This document shows positions 45,207 through 56,390 of a stretch of DNA of 64,000 nt, piece by piece; positions within the stretch are counted from its first letter, which is position 1, and every line of letters begins with the position of its first letter. The notes beneath the pieces are model-generated. The model had not been told where the DNA came from. It did no database searches and worked only from the letters and a program-made list of their open reading frames with translations. Source of the DNA: Zygnema cylindricum (Eukaryota; Streptophyta; Zygnematophyceae; Zygnematales; Zygnemataceae). The stretch is from NCBI GenBank assembly GCA_037447655.1, contig JBBHKE010000741.1:167270-231269 (forward strand). The letters are read 5' to 3'. Both the position numbers and the translations under genes were made by a program.

Positions 45207-45895
45207 TTGTCCACTCTCCGATTCTCACCAGCTCAGTTCACCACTGCCCTTCGGTTTCGCCTCGGCCTCCCCCATCCTCCTTTACTTAGCTCTCTTGTTT
45301 GTGCATGTGGTCGTGTCTTGGGGCCCGATGGTGTCCATTTGCTTCGTTGCTCCCATGGGGGAGATTTGATCCAGGCGCACGACACTATTCGAGACACCGT
45401 TGCCACTATTGCTTCAGAAGGGGGCTTTTCTGTGCGTCGTGAGGTTTCTCATATTATCCCTCGCGTCGGATCGATGTTGTTTTGCTTGATGGTGCCCGTC
45501 GCATTTTCGGTGATATTGTTCTGGCGAACCCTACTTCAGCTACAGTTGTTGGTTAGGCGGCTCGACATCTTGGGGTGGCAGCTCGTGATGCTGCTAAGGC
45601 GAAGGAGCGTGATTATGCCCACCGGGACCCTATGGATGACTTTATTCCGATGGCGGTCGAGATCTTTGGTTGTTTGGGTGTTGCACTGGACGAGTTTCTC
45701 CGTACTTGTGCTCGACGTGCTTTCAAGCGTCGAGGACCTGGGAGCCCTCCTCCTTCGGTCCTTACTTCTTTTTACCGTCAACGCTTATCTGTGGCTCTAC
45801 AGCGAGTTCAAGATTTTATTCTCCTCCGATCGACTGTTGCGGTTATGGATCGCCGCCGTGCTCCGGAACTCCCTCAACATGCTCCCCCGGGCTAG
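45207..45895 (+). pseudogene. Non-LTR retrotransposon C-terminal region (zinc finger, nuclease-like)
   Basis: The first part (45207-45470) has the pattern of the region after the reverse transcriptase in LINEs with a restriction-like endonuclease: LRFRLGLPHPP, then CACGRVLGPDGVHLLRCSHG (Cys/His finger), then HDTIRDTVATIASEGGFSVR. After a shift near 45475 another frame gives LLDGARRIFGDIVLANP, which fits the D...(I/V)D(I/V)V-NP core of the nuclease, then a stop at about 45556, then FIPMAVEIFGCLGVALDEFL. It ends with a stop at 45893-45895. The assignment rests on recall of this family. The shift and stop show it is dead, and no upstream reverse transcriptase is recognisable in the preceding 2 kb. 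Confidence 0.55.
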
Positions 45896-46162
45896 GGGGA
45901 CTTACGCGGTTGTTTTTTTCGTAGATATTTAATTGAGTTAGGGTTGGGGTTGGGGTTTGTATTTTTGTTTTTGTGAGTTGCCGTGCTTTTCATTTTGAGT
46001 TAGGGTGCTTTTATTTTCCTTGTTGTTGCTTCCTTTTTTTAGGGTGTGTTCTTGTCGCTCTTTTTGTTTTTTATTATTGTTGTTTTTCAGTGTTGGCCAT
46101 GCCACCCCTTTTGTACCCCCAGACTCAGATGGTTTACCATCGTGCTTTTTAATTTATCCTGC
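45896..46162 (+). repeat. 3' tail of non-LTR retrotransposon, copy 1
   Basis: A GT-rich tail from the stop codon to TTTATCCTGC (46162). It matches 62947-63162 over about 215 bases, including GTTGGCCATGCCACCCC and ACTCAGATGGTTTACCATCG. Both copies end at the same base, as expected for the 3' end of a target-primed element. No poly(A) is present. Confidence 0.7.
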
Positions 46163-46409
46163 AAGGTAAACATTTTGTAGTGGTATCTCAAATAGTGATA
46201 GATCTTGATGCCCAGTGCATCACACTATCACGTTTGTGCCAATGAGTGATGGCGGCAATTGACAAGGTCTTCATCCACCTATACCCAGCTCTCTCCATTG
46301 CTCTTAATACTGTATCCTTCAACTCGTTCGCGTCCATTTGCTTCTTCGATCTCATGGAGGTTTTTGGATTTAATGCACGCGACATTGTTTGCAACACAAC
46401 TTGTTACTA

Positions 46410-46850
46410 ATTCTTTTGATAGTGGGTATTCTTTTCGTCGAGAGGTTTCAAAAAATACTTCTTTGTAGTAAATGAGTATTAGTTTGCTCAATGGTGCTCG
46501 TCGTATTTTCGTTGACGTTGTTTTGACAAACCCCGCCGCGGCTACACTCTTTAATCGAGCGCTCGTTATTTTAGAGAGGTGGATCGTAAAGTTACCACAG
46601 CCGTGCTTGATTATGTACAACCGTGATGGTATGGATGATTTTATTCCTAAGTCAATTCAAGATCTTTGGTTTTTTTAGGAGTTGCTTTGGGTGAATTCCT
46701 CCGTACTTGTGGTCGGAGCGCTTTAGAGAGGATGGCCCTCCCGATCCTTTCCCTACGTGTTCTTATCGTCAACGTTTATTTGTGGCTTAACAACAAGGGC
46801 AATCTTTTATCCTCTTTTGATATACTATTGTTCATATAGATTGTCCACGT
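46410..46850 (+). pseudogene. Second, more decayed copy of the non-LTR element end
   Basis: Pieces align with 45440-45840: SGYSFRREVS, then LLNGARRIFVDVVLTNPAAA, then GMDDFIPKSIQDL, and TCSYRQRLFVA in another frame, with several stops. It is clearly diverged from the first copy, so it is an independent older insertion. It lacks the common 3' tail. Confidence 0.55.
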
Positions 46851-48162
46851 TCCAAAACTCATTAAGCGTGCCTCACCAAGTGTGAGGGATTTAAAGGTTG
46901 TTGTAAATAATCCTTAAACTATAATGACGTTTGGTGAAGGAATTTTTGTTCTTTGAATGTTATTTCGTACTTTTTCTATGCTTGTTGCTCCTATCAACGT
47001 ATTTCGTTCACTTATCCTTGTTTGAGTGTTAGTTTTCACATTGTATTGTTTTAGTTTGCTTCCCCCCACATTAGTTTTTCAATTCCGGTTTTTCCCTTTT
47101 ATTGTTCGCATCCACTTAAACTTTAAAGATTTGTACCTTATGCTTTCTTTAAATAATCTTACTTTTTTATGTACATAACCAAAAATGCGTATTGAACAAG
47201 GAGATTTATTTTCCAATTTTTGTGTATGCGTTTTTTGAGCAGTTTTAATGGTTGTGTAACAATTGATGTTATACATCCGTTAATTTTTTATCGCTATACT
47301 TCCGATAGTACAACTAGCATGGCGGATACATGGGTTTTTTAAGGTTTTTTAAGGTTTTTTAGGGTTTTTGTTATTTCTGATACTTCATAAATGTATAGTA
47401 TTACTATAGACCAGTCTGTAAAAATATATAATATCATATTGAATACAACATATAGTATATTACATTTTGATTTGTATGTTGTAGGAAGCTCTTAACTACA
47501 ATATGCAACTACATTATAGACTGGGCAACACTCAAAAAAAAATGTACTTTAAAAGACCCAAAGTACAAGAACGACCGTGACAAGTGTACAATTTGTACCC
47601 TAGACTTAACGGTAAATCTCTATCGACATATCTAGCCGGCATATCAACAAACTATTGCAATAAGTTCCTTGCCGATATATCGAAGCATATGTACCAGTTA
47701 CGTGTAAGTAAAAAACTAAATACATATCAATTATGGATAAGAGGCTACCGATTCACAACAGTAGGAACAACAATAATGCATTTGAATTGCTTACCTGATT
47801 TAATCTTACATTTTAATGTAAAATTCATGGAACTTTCGATTTTTCCAAGATATCATCTTCACATAATCCATTGCTTGATTTCATAGATAAATATTTTCGT
47901 GGGCCTTAAAGTTGTTTTGAGCAAAAAAATAAAAAAAAGTTAATGCTTATGTGAAACTTTTACTCAAAATGGCCAATTGACGAAAATATACTATTGTGAA
48001 CCTTATATGCAAAAAATGTAACAGACGAAATTGAACTTTCTCCCCTATGACAACAAAACATTGGGTATTCGTCAACAATATTTTTGTCTTGTATCTTCAA
48101 AAGTTTAAGATTGGGTGTGATTAGAGATAATAAGTGTGTGTATAAAGAAACCACTTATATAA

Positions 48163-48240
48163 AAGGGAGGGAGGGAGGGAGGGAGGGAGGGAGGGAGGGG
48201 AGGGAGGGAGGGAGGGAGGGAGGGAGGGAGGGAGGGAGGG
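48163..48240. repeat. (GGGA)n microsatellite
   Basis: About 19 units of GGGA with one short unit, passing directly into a GA repeat at 48241. Confidence 0.95.
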
Positions 48241-48393
<153 letters not shown>

Positions 48394-48628
48394 CTCATCG
48401 ATAACTATTTCCAAAATCATTTAGTACTAGAAAACTCAAAAAGGGATAAAATGTAAATAATCAAAACCAGTATAAGATTCATAACATCAACATTTATTTC
48501 CACAAAAAAGTTTTGAACCCATATATATATTTCCAAAATGTTGTACATATTATTTTGAAAAAAAATAAAACATATCGAATGGAAGAATTTTTATTTGGGC
48601 CTCGAGAGGATTTGCCCAAAAAACATCG

Positions 48629-48659
<31 letters not shown>
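48629..48659. repeat. Poly-A tract of about 31 bases
   Basis: A run of A. It could be the tail of a retroposed sequence, but no matching body or target duplication could be identified. Confidence 0.85.
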
Positions 48660-48661
<2 letters not shown>

Positions 48662-49669
48662 ATGGAAGGTAATTTGGACTAGAAACGAGAAACAAAAAAA
48701 AAAAAAAGAGAAACCCTTCAAAAAAAACCCATTATCTCACACAACAGCTGATTTTTAGAAAAATGAAAATTACAATTTTGGAGAGCCAAACAAAAACCTA
48801 ACCTCTCCGTTTCCTCCCCTCTCCCTCCCCGTCTCTCTCTAACCTAGCCCCTTCTCTCTGTGTTTCTCACCCTCCCTCTCTCCCTCTCTCTCGCACACAC
48901 ACAATCACACCCTCCCTCTCTCCCTCTCTCTCTCTCTGACCCTCTCTTTCCCTCTCTCACTCACTCTCTCTTTCTCGCTACTCCCTCCCTCTATCTAAAA
49001 ACTGACGAGTCCCAAAACAGAATTTACTTTTTGATGACAGTAATGATTTCCACTAGAAGATGTTTGAAACATGCTAGGAAAAAAAAAATGTAATATTTTA
49101 TCTTTTCTATAGATATATATTATATATACTTAATTTTTTTGCCAACTGCCCAAGAAATTTGTTTTTACCTCTAAAAGTTTTCTACTTCAATTCTTCACAA
49201 CTTAGTTTCCCAAAACATTTTTTTTCCCCTCTATTTCTCTCTCTCCCACTCCCTCTCTCCCTCTCCCTCCCTTCTTCACTCTCCCTTCTCTCCCTCTCCT
49301 TTCTCTTCCCTCTCCCTCTCTCCCCCCCTGTCTCTGTATTTTTTTCATTTTAAAATTGAAGGACTCCTGGAAATCCTTTTCTAAATGGGAAAAAAAAAAA
49401 AAAAAACCAAATCCCAGAAGAAAAAAAAAGTGAAAACACTATTGAGTCCACTCTATTTTTGGTGTCAGAAAATAAATAGTTTTAAATTTATACCGTATTC
49501 GCATTTCTTCCGGTTTCGAAAGCTTTTCCGTTTCAAAAAAACCAAGCCATCTATCCACATTAATTACGGTTTCAAATTATAAGGTTTTTCAAGTTTCTCC
49601 AAAATAGGATTCGCATAAATAGGAGACGAAGAAATGATGTCTCGATAAAAGAAGACCGATCCACATTAT

Positions 49670-51526
49670 TTATGGTTTTGCGTTTCTCGACAATTTTTGG
49701 AAAAATGGATGTTTCAAAAGTTCCTCGGCCGTCGTCCTTTCAGAGGGATCTCGAGAGAGGCACAAACAGACAAAATCTCGAAACCAAGGGGACATTTTTT
49801 CCGAAAAAGAAGGAATTGATTCGCTACGAGACGAAAAAGATTCGCCGGAAAACCAAAGAATGCATAAAATAAAAATAACCAAGACAAAATATTAGCAGAC
49901 TAAGCCGATTGAACCTTTACTTTCTTTCTTCCACTTCTTATTCGATCCCTCCAATATCTCCTCCATTTTCTTTTCATACCATTTTTCTTCACCCCTCTTC
50001 TTCTCTGCCTCTCTGTTCAATCCTTTCCTTCTCTCGACTTCTTCCCTCCCTTTCCTTCCTTTCATCCTTCCTTTCTTCTTCATCTCCCCTTTCCTTCTTT
50101 CTCCCTGTTCCTCCCTCTCCCCCCACCTGTCCTCTCCTCCTCTCCCCTCCTGAGGCCATCTCCAACGCCACACATCCCACCGCCCACAGATCGCCCGCCA
50201 GACCCCGAGGCTCCTGCGTACGAAAGGACAAATTTGCTGACGTCAGCATAGTGTGCACGTGGACACGATGATATCATTGACTTTGAAAGACGACCTTGAC
50301 AAAACTTAAACGATGACGTCAGGGTTTTTAGGGCTTTTTTAGGGTTTTTAAGGGTTATTTAGGGGTTTTCGGCAGCAATTTTAAACGACGATGTCAGCAA
50401 ATCGTAAACAATGACGTCAGCAAATCTTGAATGACAGAGTTAGCACACAATTTGTTCTTCTTTTTTGGGGAGGGGAGAGTAAGGAGGAGTGGAGGAAGGG
50501 GGGAGTGAGGGGATGAGGGAGAGATGGAGGGGAGGGAAGGATGAGAGCGAAGGAGGCGAGGGAAGAAGGTAAGGAGGTAAGGAGGGAGTGCGGGAAAAAA
50601 GGGAGATGTAAAGCGAGGGAGGCAAGGAAAGAGCGCGTGGGGGGGGGGGGGCGAGGGAGGGATATACAGGAAAAAATGACAGAAGGGATGGGAGACAGTG
50701 AGGGAGAGAGCGGGAGAAAGAGAGGGAGAGAGAAGAGAACGAATAAAAGCAAATGGAGAAAGAGAGTCTGACACAAGCAAGGACACAAACAAACACAGAG
50801 GGGGAGAGAGAAGAGGGAGAGAGAATGAGAGAGAGAGACAGAGAGAAAGAGAGAGAGAGAGAGAGATAGAGATATAGAGAGAGAGAGAGAGCGAAAGAGA
50901 GAGAGACACAGACCTTCCGAAAAACTTCCGGAGGAGTCCATCGGACGTCCTCTCTTCCTCCGACACCTGGCAGTGCTGGACTGACGAGCCGTACTTTTCC
51001 GTTGGGCGAAACTAAAACGGAACGACTTTTCAGTTTTCCGTGGGGGATTCCATTGGAGTGGAAACTGGCAATTCCTTGGACTACCTGAGGAAAAGACAAA
51101 AAAACAAAAAACGGGAAAACAAAAAAAAAAATCAAAAAGAGAAATTCAAAAAAAGGAAAAAACGAAAGAAAACAAAAAATTAAAAAAAAACATTGTGAAA
51201 ATGAATCGAAACCAAACATCCTTCAAAAAAAGTTCAAAACCAACCGAAAAAAAAAATAACAAAAAAAAGAAACACTCTCAAAACTACATTCTACATAAAG
51301 AAAAGAACAAAAACAAATAAACAAAACCAAAATACAAAACCGAAAAACAAAACCAAAAATAAATAAAAGTCATACCTGTCGAAGACAAAAAATTATTGTC
51401 TCTTCTGGCATTGGTCCACATTCCTGTAATTGGGTTTCCAAAGAGGGAGATTTATCGTATTCCCAAAATATATAACCGCATTTAGCATGGATTTCCATAC
51501 CCAAACATTTTACAATATTACTCTCT
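49670..51526 (-). CDS. Kinase-like C-lobe exons with lost catalytic motifs (probable pseudokinase)
   Basis: Minus-strand exons with consistent phases. 51526-51376 encodes NIVKCLGMEIHAKCGYIFW and GPMPEETIIFCLRQ (strand 4 to helix E). 51084-50914 encodes GIASFHSNGIPHGKLKSRSV, GKVRLVSPALPG and WTPPEVFRK (catalytic loop to P+1). 50213-50127 encodes EPRGLAGDLWAVGCVALEM (helix F). 49823-49670 encodes CLSRDPSERTTAEELLKHPF and the stop. The fold and the last two exons resemble STE/MAPKKK kinases. HRD is HGK, the following Asn is Ser, and DFG is replaced by Ser-Pro-Ala, so Mg binding and the catalytic base are gone. The 20 or so residues between helix F and the last exon, and the Gly loop with its Lys, were not found. 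The N-terminal part is probably the long exon at 52140-56011. Confidence 0.78.
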
Positions 51527-51988
51527 CTGGGCCCCCCCCAAAAAGACAAAAGATGTTAACGAAAAACATCAGTGCAGAAAGAAAAAAACAAAAAGTAAAA
51601 GAAGAAACACACAAAAAACGACAAAAAAAGGAAAAGGGCCTCCCTCCTCCCTCCCTCCCTCTCCCTCCCTCTCCCTCCCTCTCTCTCCCCTCTCCTCTCC
51701 GACTCGCTCCCTCCCTCCCTTTCCTCCCCACTGTCACTCCTCTAATCTTCCCTACCTCCTTCCGATCGTTATTTGACCAAACATGCCTCAATGATCTTCC
51801 ATGGTTTATTCCATCTACGTGATCTGTTTCATCCTGCCGCTTCCCGATCTTGTGATCTCCTGTCTGCCTCTGATTCTCTGTTCTTTCCGTTTCATCTTCT
51901 CCGGACTTGATTTGAAATCGATCTTTCTCCGTTTTGATTTCCGATTTATCGATGGATCTCCCTCTCCCTCTCCTTCTCCTGTTCTTCA

Positions 51989-52034
51989 ACCTCCTCCTCC
52001 TCCTCCTCCTCCTCCTCCTCCTCCTCCTCCTCTT
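51989..52034. repeat. (CTC)n microsatellite
   Basis: About 15 CTC units in the presumed intron or linker between the giant exon and the kinase exons. Confidence 0.9.
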
Positions 52035-52139
52035 TTATGTTGTTATTTGTACCCCTTTCCAAGGACCCCGGGTTCTTAAAAACCTCATTTTCAAATTTGG
52101 GGTTTTCGAATTCCGCTTTCAAAATTAGGGTTTTCGAAA

Positions 52140-55100
52140 CCTGGGTTTTCTAAATCTTTTCTTACTCTTTCCATATTTTGAATCGTCAACTCTAATTCTT
52201 GAAAACTTCGAAACGCCGCGTCTTGAAAATTCGATATCGAATTTGAAAGAAAATCTTTTTGCGAAAACATTTCGTTTTGTGTAAAGCTGTCGTTTTGGGC
52301 GTAAATATCTGTTTGGGAGACGTTGAAAAAAGGTCGATTCACATTTTGTTGAGTACTGTTTTCGACATCGAAAAACTGTCGATTCGAATTTTGTTCCATA
52401 CTGGTTTCCATTCCCAAAGAAAGAGACGAAGAAGAATTGAGAAGTACCGATTTTCCCGTCATTTTTTGTCTTTTACTGTCCGTATTTCCGGTTAAAGAAC
52501 CCGAATTCAACAAAGTCTGGTTTTGGCTTTCAACGTAATTTTTCTGCAAAAGATTCGATAAAAGAAATGCTTCCATTCCTCTCCCTCTATCCCCTCCTCT
52601 CTCCCCCGACGACTGGTTCAAAACTATTTTTAACATGCTCTCCATTTCCGGACCCCAATTCTCTCCAATCCGAAAACTTTCGTTTCCAAACTCTCCCTCC
52701 ACTCTTCCCTGCCCTTCTTCTCCCTCTCCCCCACCTCTCACTTCTCTAAAATCTCTCTGTCCATAGCCTCCTTTCGGACTGTTTAGACTGGTCTCGTTCC
52801 TCTCCCTCCACTCCCTCTCGTCCCCCAGAGAGGGAGAGGATCCCGAGGGATTGAAAACCTGTTCTCCTGAATTTCCAGAAAATCCGGTTCCCGAAACAGT
52901 TTTTTCGAGGCCGAATCTTTTCACCTGCCCGAGAAAATCCGGGCGGCTTCCCAAATGTTTCCCGAAATCTCCCGAATTCGGCGACACTTTTCCTTCCCAT
53001 CCAGAAAAAGACGAATTACTTTGCTGAGATTCTGAAATTGAATTTCCTGGGTCTTTATGATTTTTTTGATTTTCTCGCGGCAAAAACATTGGGATTTGAA
53101 GTACGGAAATTGATGAGTCCGGAGATTCGGTCAGAGACGAAAACTTTTTCTGCTCCAAATTTCTGCCCAAATCTTGACTTTCCAGGCAGCCCGAAAAATT
53201 TCCGCTTTCCATTTTCGGTCTGCGATTCGTCAATTTTTCAAAAAGAGGGATAGGAAGAGGAGGAAACGATTGACGAGATCCCCCCGAATTTGTCTTGTCC
53301 GCCCCCGAATTCGTCTTTTCTGTCGAAAAATAACTTCCTCGAAGATTCGACGACCGATTCGATCCCCCGAAAGAATTGTTATTTCGGTCGTCGTTAAAAT
53401 TTACATTTTCAAAACCGCTTTTCGATCCACTTCTCGATCCACTTTTCGGAGAATAAGACGAATTACCTCTCGGAGGAAGGTTCCCAGAATGGTGTGGATA
53501 GCCAAGATTTTCCGGAGCCGTCGAAATTTGGGGTTTTTTCGGTTCGTTTAAATATCCCGGATAATAAGACGAAGGTAAACTGAAATTTCCCCCTTTTTGG
53601 TCCATATTCGATTTAAACGTTTCCAAAAGTTTCTCTACCTCCACCCCCCCTATCCCCAATCCTCCCGCCATTTCCACACTCCTATCCACATTATTTTTGT
53701 TATCCGAAAGAGGAGAAAATTTTGGGTCGAAAAAAGGAGCTTTTCTTTTTCCAGATTCTTTCGAAAATATCAAATCTTCGACTCCCGAAGATTGCTCTCC
53801 CCCCACCCCCTCCATATGAGATTTATTCCCAAATTGGGAAAATACCTCGACAGAACCGCCACCTCCGACTTCTCTCTCTCCTTCCTCCCTTCCGAAACCT
53901 CGGTGCTTCCCAAAGCCCGCCAGATGCTCTCCCTTCTCTCTCCCTCTCTCTCCCCTAAAATTCACATTCGTTATTCCCAAGTCCGGAAAAATATCTCCTA
54001 GTTGACCTTTCCCTGTTTTCCCGACTCCAAAATTTAAATTCGTGTTTGGAACCGTACTTGTCCCCATACCGAAAACGGAAAACCACCCAATTCCTTTTTC
54101 ATTGATCCCTTTACCCCCTTTATTTCTTCCCGGGCCTGCCCCAGCTTTCGCCAAAGCTTCTCTATATTTTTTTAACTTATCCAGGTCTAATTTTGGTACA
54201 GATGAATCTGGTCCATAAAGTGGACCAGATACATTCCCTGTTTCTGAACTGAATGTTAAATTGACAACACCACTTCCGGGATCAGATAAACCAGCTTCGA
54301 TAACTAAAGGGAGAGGATTCAATGAATCTCCTTCACAAGCTTTATAAACCGGTACTTCTCCATCATCACAAGGTTCTCTCTCTCCTCTCTCTCCTCTCTC
54401 TCCTCTTCCTCGTCTTTCTCCTCTCTCTCCTCTCCCTCCCTGTTCTCTTCGTTCTCCTCCCTCTTCTCTTTCACCTCTCTCCCCTCTTTCTCCTCTATCG
54501 CCTCTCTCTCTTTGTGTCCCTTCTGCTCTTTCCCCTCTCTCTCTTCTCGCCTCCCCTCCACTTTGCCATCTGGTGTCATCCCTCTCCATTCTCCTCTCCT
54601 CTCCTCCTCTCTCTCCTCCTTTCCCTCCTCCTCTCTCTCCTCCTCTGTCTCCTCTGTCTCCTCCTCTGTTCCCTCCTCTCTCTCCCATTCCAGTCGAATC
54701 AATACTCATCGACCGACTCCCCAAATCATTTCCCGGATTCATTCGAGATAAAAAACTAAAATTTCCTGAAAATTTTTCGCTATTAATATTTGAGTTTACT
54801 AATTCACTGCCCAAAGGAACTTCCGCATAAGACGAAGCTCCTCCCTCTCCCTCCTCCCTACTCAACTCCAAACTCGTTCTCCCTCTTTCGGGCATAACTC
54901 CTCCCACAAAATTCCTCCCTCTCAAACTCAAACTCCTCCCTATCGCCCTCAAATTCCCTCCCTCTCCTCCTCCTCCTACACCCCGATTATCCCCGACACT
55001 CACTCCTCTCTCTATCCTCCCAAATTCATTCTTTTCTCGGCCGTCTGACTCTGAATATCGCCTTCTCTGGTTCACAACTCTCTCCTCTCCCGCCTCCCTC

Positions 55101-56011
55101 TCCCCTTCACCTCTCTGCCCTCTCTCCTCTCTCTCCTCGCCCTCTCCTCTCTCCTCCAAAGATCTCCTCCCTCTAGAAACTAAGATTGAATTCGTCGCAT
55201 GTCGAAGCTCGGCTCCCGAATACGATCTTCTCCTCTCCCTCTCCATAATTAAATCTCTTTTGTTTTTTTCTCCTGGGACAGTTTGGTCATCCTCTTCTCC
55301 TCCTCCTCCTCCCCCCCCTCCTCCTCGTCCTCTTCTTTCGGTTTCCCAATACGGTCCACTCGAAAGTCTGTAAATTCTTCGTCTTCTTCCCGGATTCAAA
55401 TTTGTTGTCATATCTTCCTCTATCCGCTCGGATCCATGTTCCTCCGTTCTGTTTGGTCCCGTTCCAAAACCGGACCTGCTCCCCATTGTATTTCCTGTTT
55501 TAATATCTGTTCTATTTTCCGTTCTGTTTTCCATTGTGTTTTGCGTTCCACTTTCCATTTTATTTCCTGTGTCGATCTCTGCCCTGTTCCATGTTTCTGT
55601 TCTGTTTTCCGTTCTGTTATCTGATTCAGTTTCCATTCTCTGTACAATTCCGTAGTCATTTCCATAACTATTTCCGTTCTCCGTCCGACAATCTATTCTC
55701 CCAAACGGAAGTCCTCCGGAGGCAACCGGAGAAAAAGACGAATCTGTGCCAAAACTTTTGTCTCTTTCTGACACATGGGTTTCAATCATTTGTGCCATTT
55801 GAGACTTGTCAACAGGATCCGGGACACCAGCTGTCACTTCTCTGTCGTTTTCCGTCGAGACCATGGGAGTGGGAATGAGAGAAAGATCTTTTTGGTCCGT
55901 TTCCTGGAATCTCTCCAATACCGTTTCGAGTTCTGTTTCCGTTTCTGTTTCCGTTCTATTCTCGGAAGGGACGGTTAACGGAACAAAAGAGGTACCTCGA
56001 GGTCCCGACAT
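52140..56011 (-). CDS. Giant low-complexity N-terminal exon of the kinase-like gene
   Basis: A continuous minus-strand frame of about 1,290 codons from ATG 56011 (MSGPRGTSFVPLTVPSENRT). It is preceded by a good acceptor (polypyrimidine, then TTCAG) at 56033 and probably ends at a donor near 52140 (CCCAG/GTTTCG), before the in-frame stop at 52091-52093. It contains many NRTE/TET repeats (residues 25-260), Arg/Glu/Gly-rich runs (280-650), and Ser/Asn/Gly/Phe-rich sequence to the end. Only 650-720 (CEGDSLNPLPLVIEAGLSDP; LDLDKLKKYREALAKAGAG) looks folded or helical, and near the end there is a possible coiled coil (FQELELTIQNMERVRKDLE). I recognise no domain. The link to the kinase exons rests on shared strand, proximity and splice signals; separate genes remain possible. 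Confidence 0.65.
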
Positions 56012-56135
56012 TTTTCTGTCTTCTTTCACCTGAACACCACAAAAGGACGAAAAGAAAATAAAGATGAGATATTCGAAGGTCAGAAAAAGAAAAACAGCCA
56101 CGAGAGAGGGAGAGAGGGAGAGAGAGAAAGAGAGA

Positions 56136-56175
<40 letters not shown>

Positions 56176-56390
56176 CCTTTTGAGGAAAGAGGAGCCTCAA
56201 GTTCCCAACATTGTTCTGTTTTAGTCACCTGAATACCACAAAAGGACAAAAAAGGAAATAAAGACGAGATCTTTGAAGGTCAGAAATAAGAAAAACAGCC
56301 ACAAAGAGAATGAGAGAAAGAGAGTGAGTGTGAGAGAGAGAAAGAGAGAGAGAAAGAAAGAGAAAGAGGGAGAATCGGGCCTTCTCTCCT
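55991..56390. repeat. Tandem duplication of about 200 bp covering a splice acceptor
   Basis: Copy 1 (about 55991-56189) and copy 2 (about 56190-56390) share CCACAAAAGGAC, GAAGGTCAGAAA and AAAAACAGCCAC in the same order, each followed by a GA tract. Each copy has an acceptor (TTCAG on the minus strand) directly before GTGA. In copy 1 the downstream ATG opens the giant exon. In copy 2 the matching ATG (near 56210) reads only four codons before a stop. Confidence 0.8.

Noticed and set aside
47335-47370. TTTTTTAAGG/TTTTTTAGGG units as a possible interstitial telomere
   Set aside because: Only one TTTAGGG-like unit is present and the period is irregular.
50394-51219. Long minus frames of 174-259 codons
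   Set aside because: Only the part 50914-51084 is a real exon; the rest is a GA/CT-rich intron read through.
54319-54759. Frames of 127-145 codons inside the giant exon, both strands
   Set aside because: Alternative phases of the same repeat, with Glu/Arg or Leu/Ser bias only.
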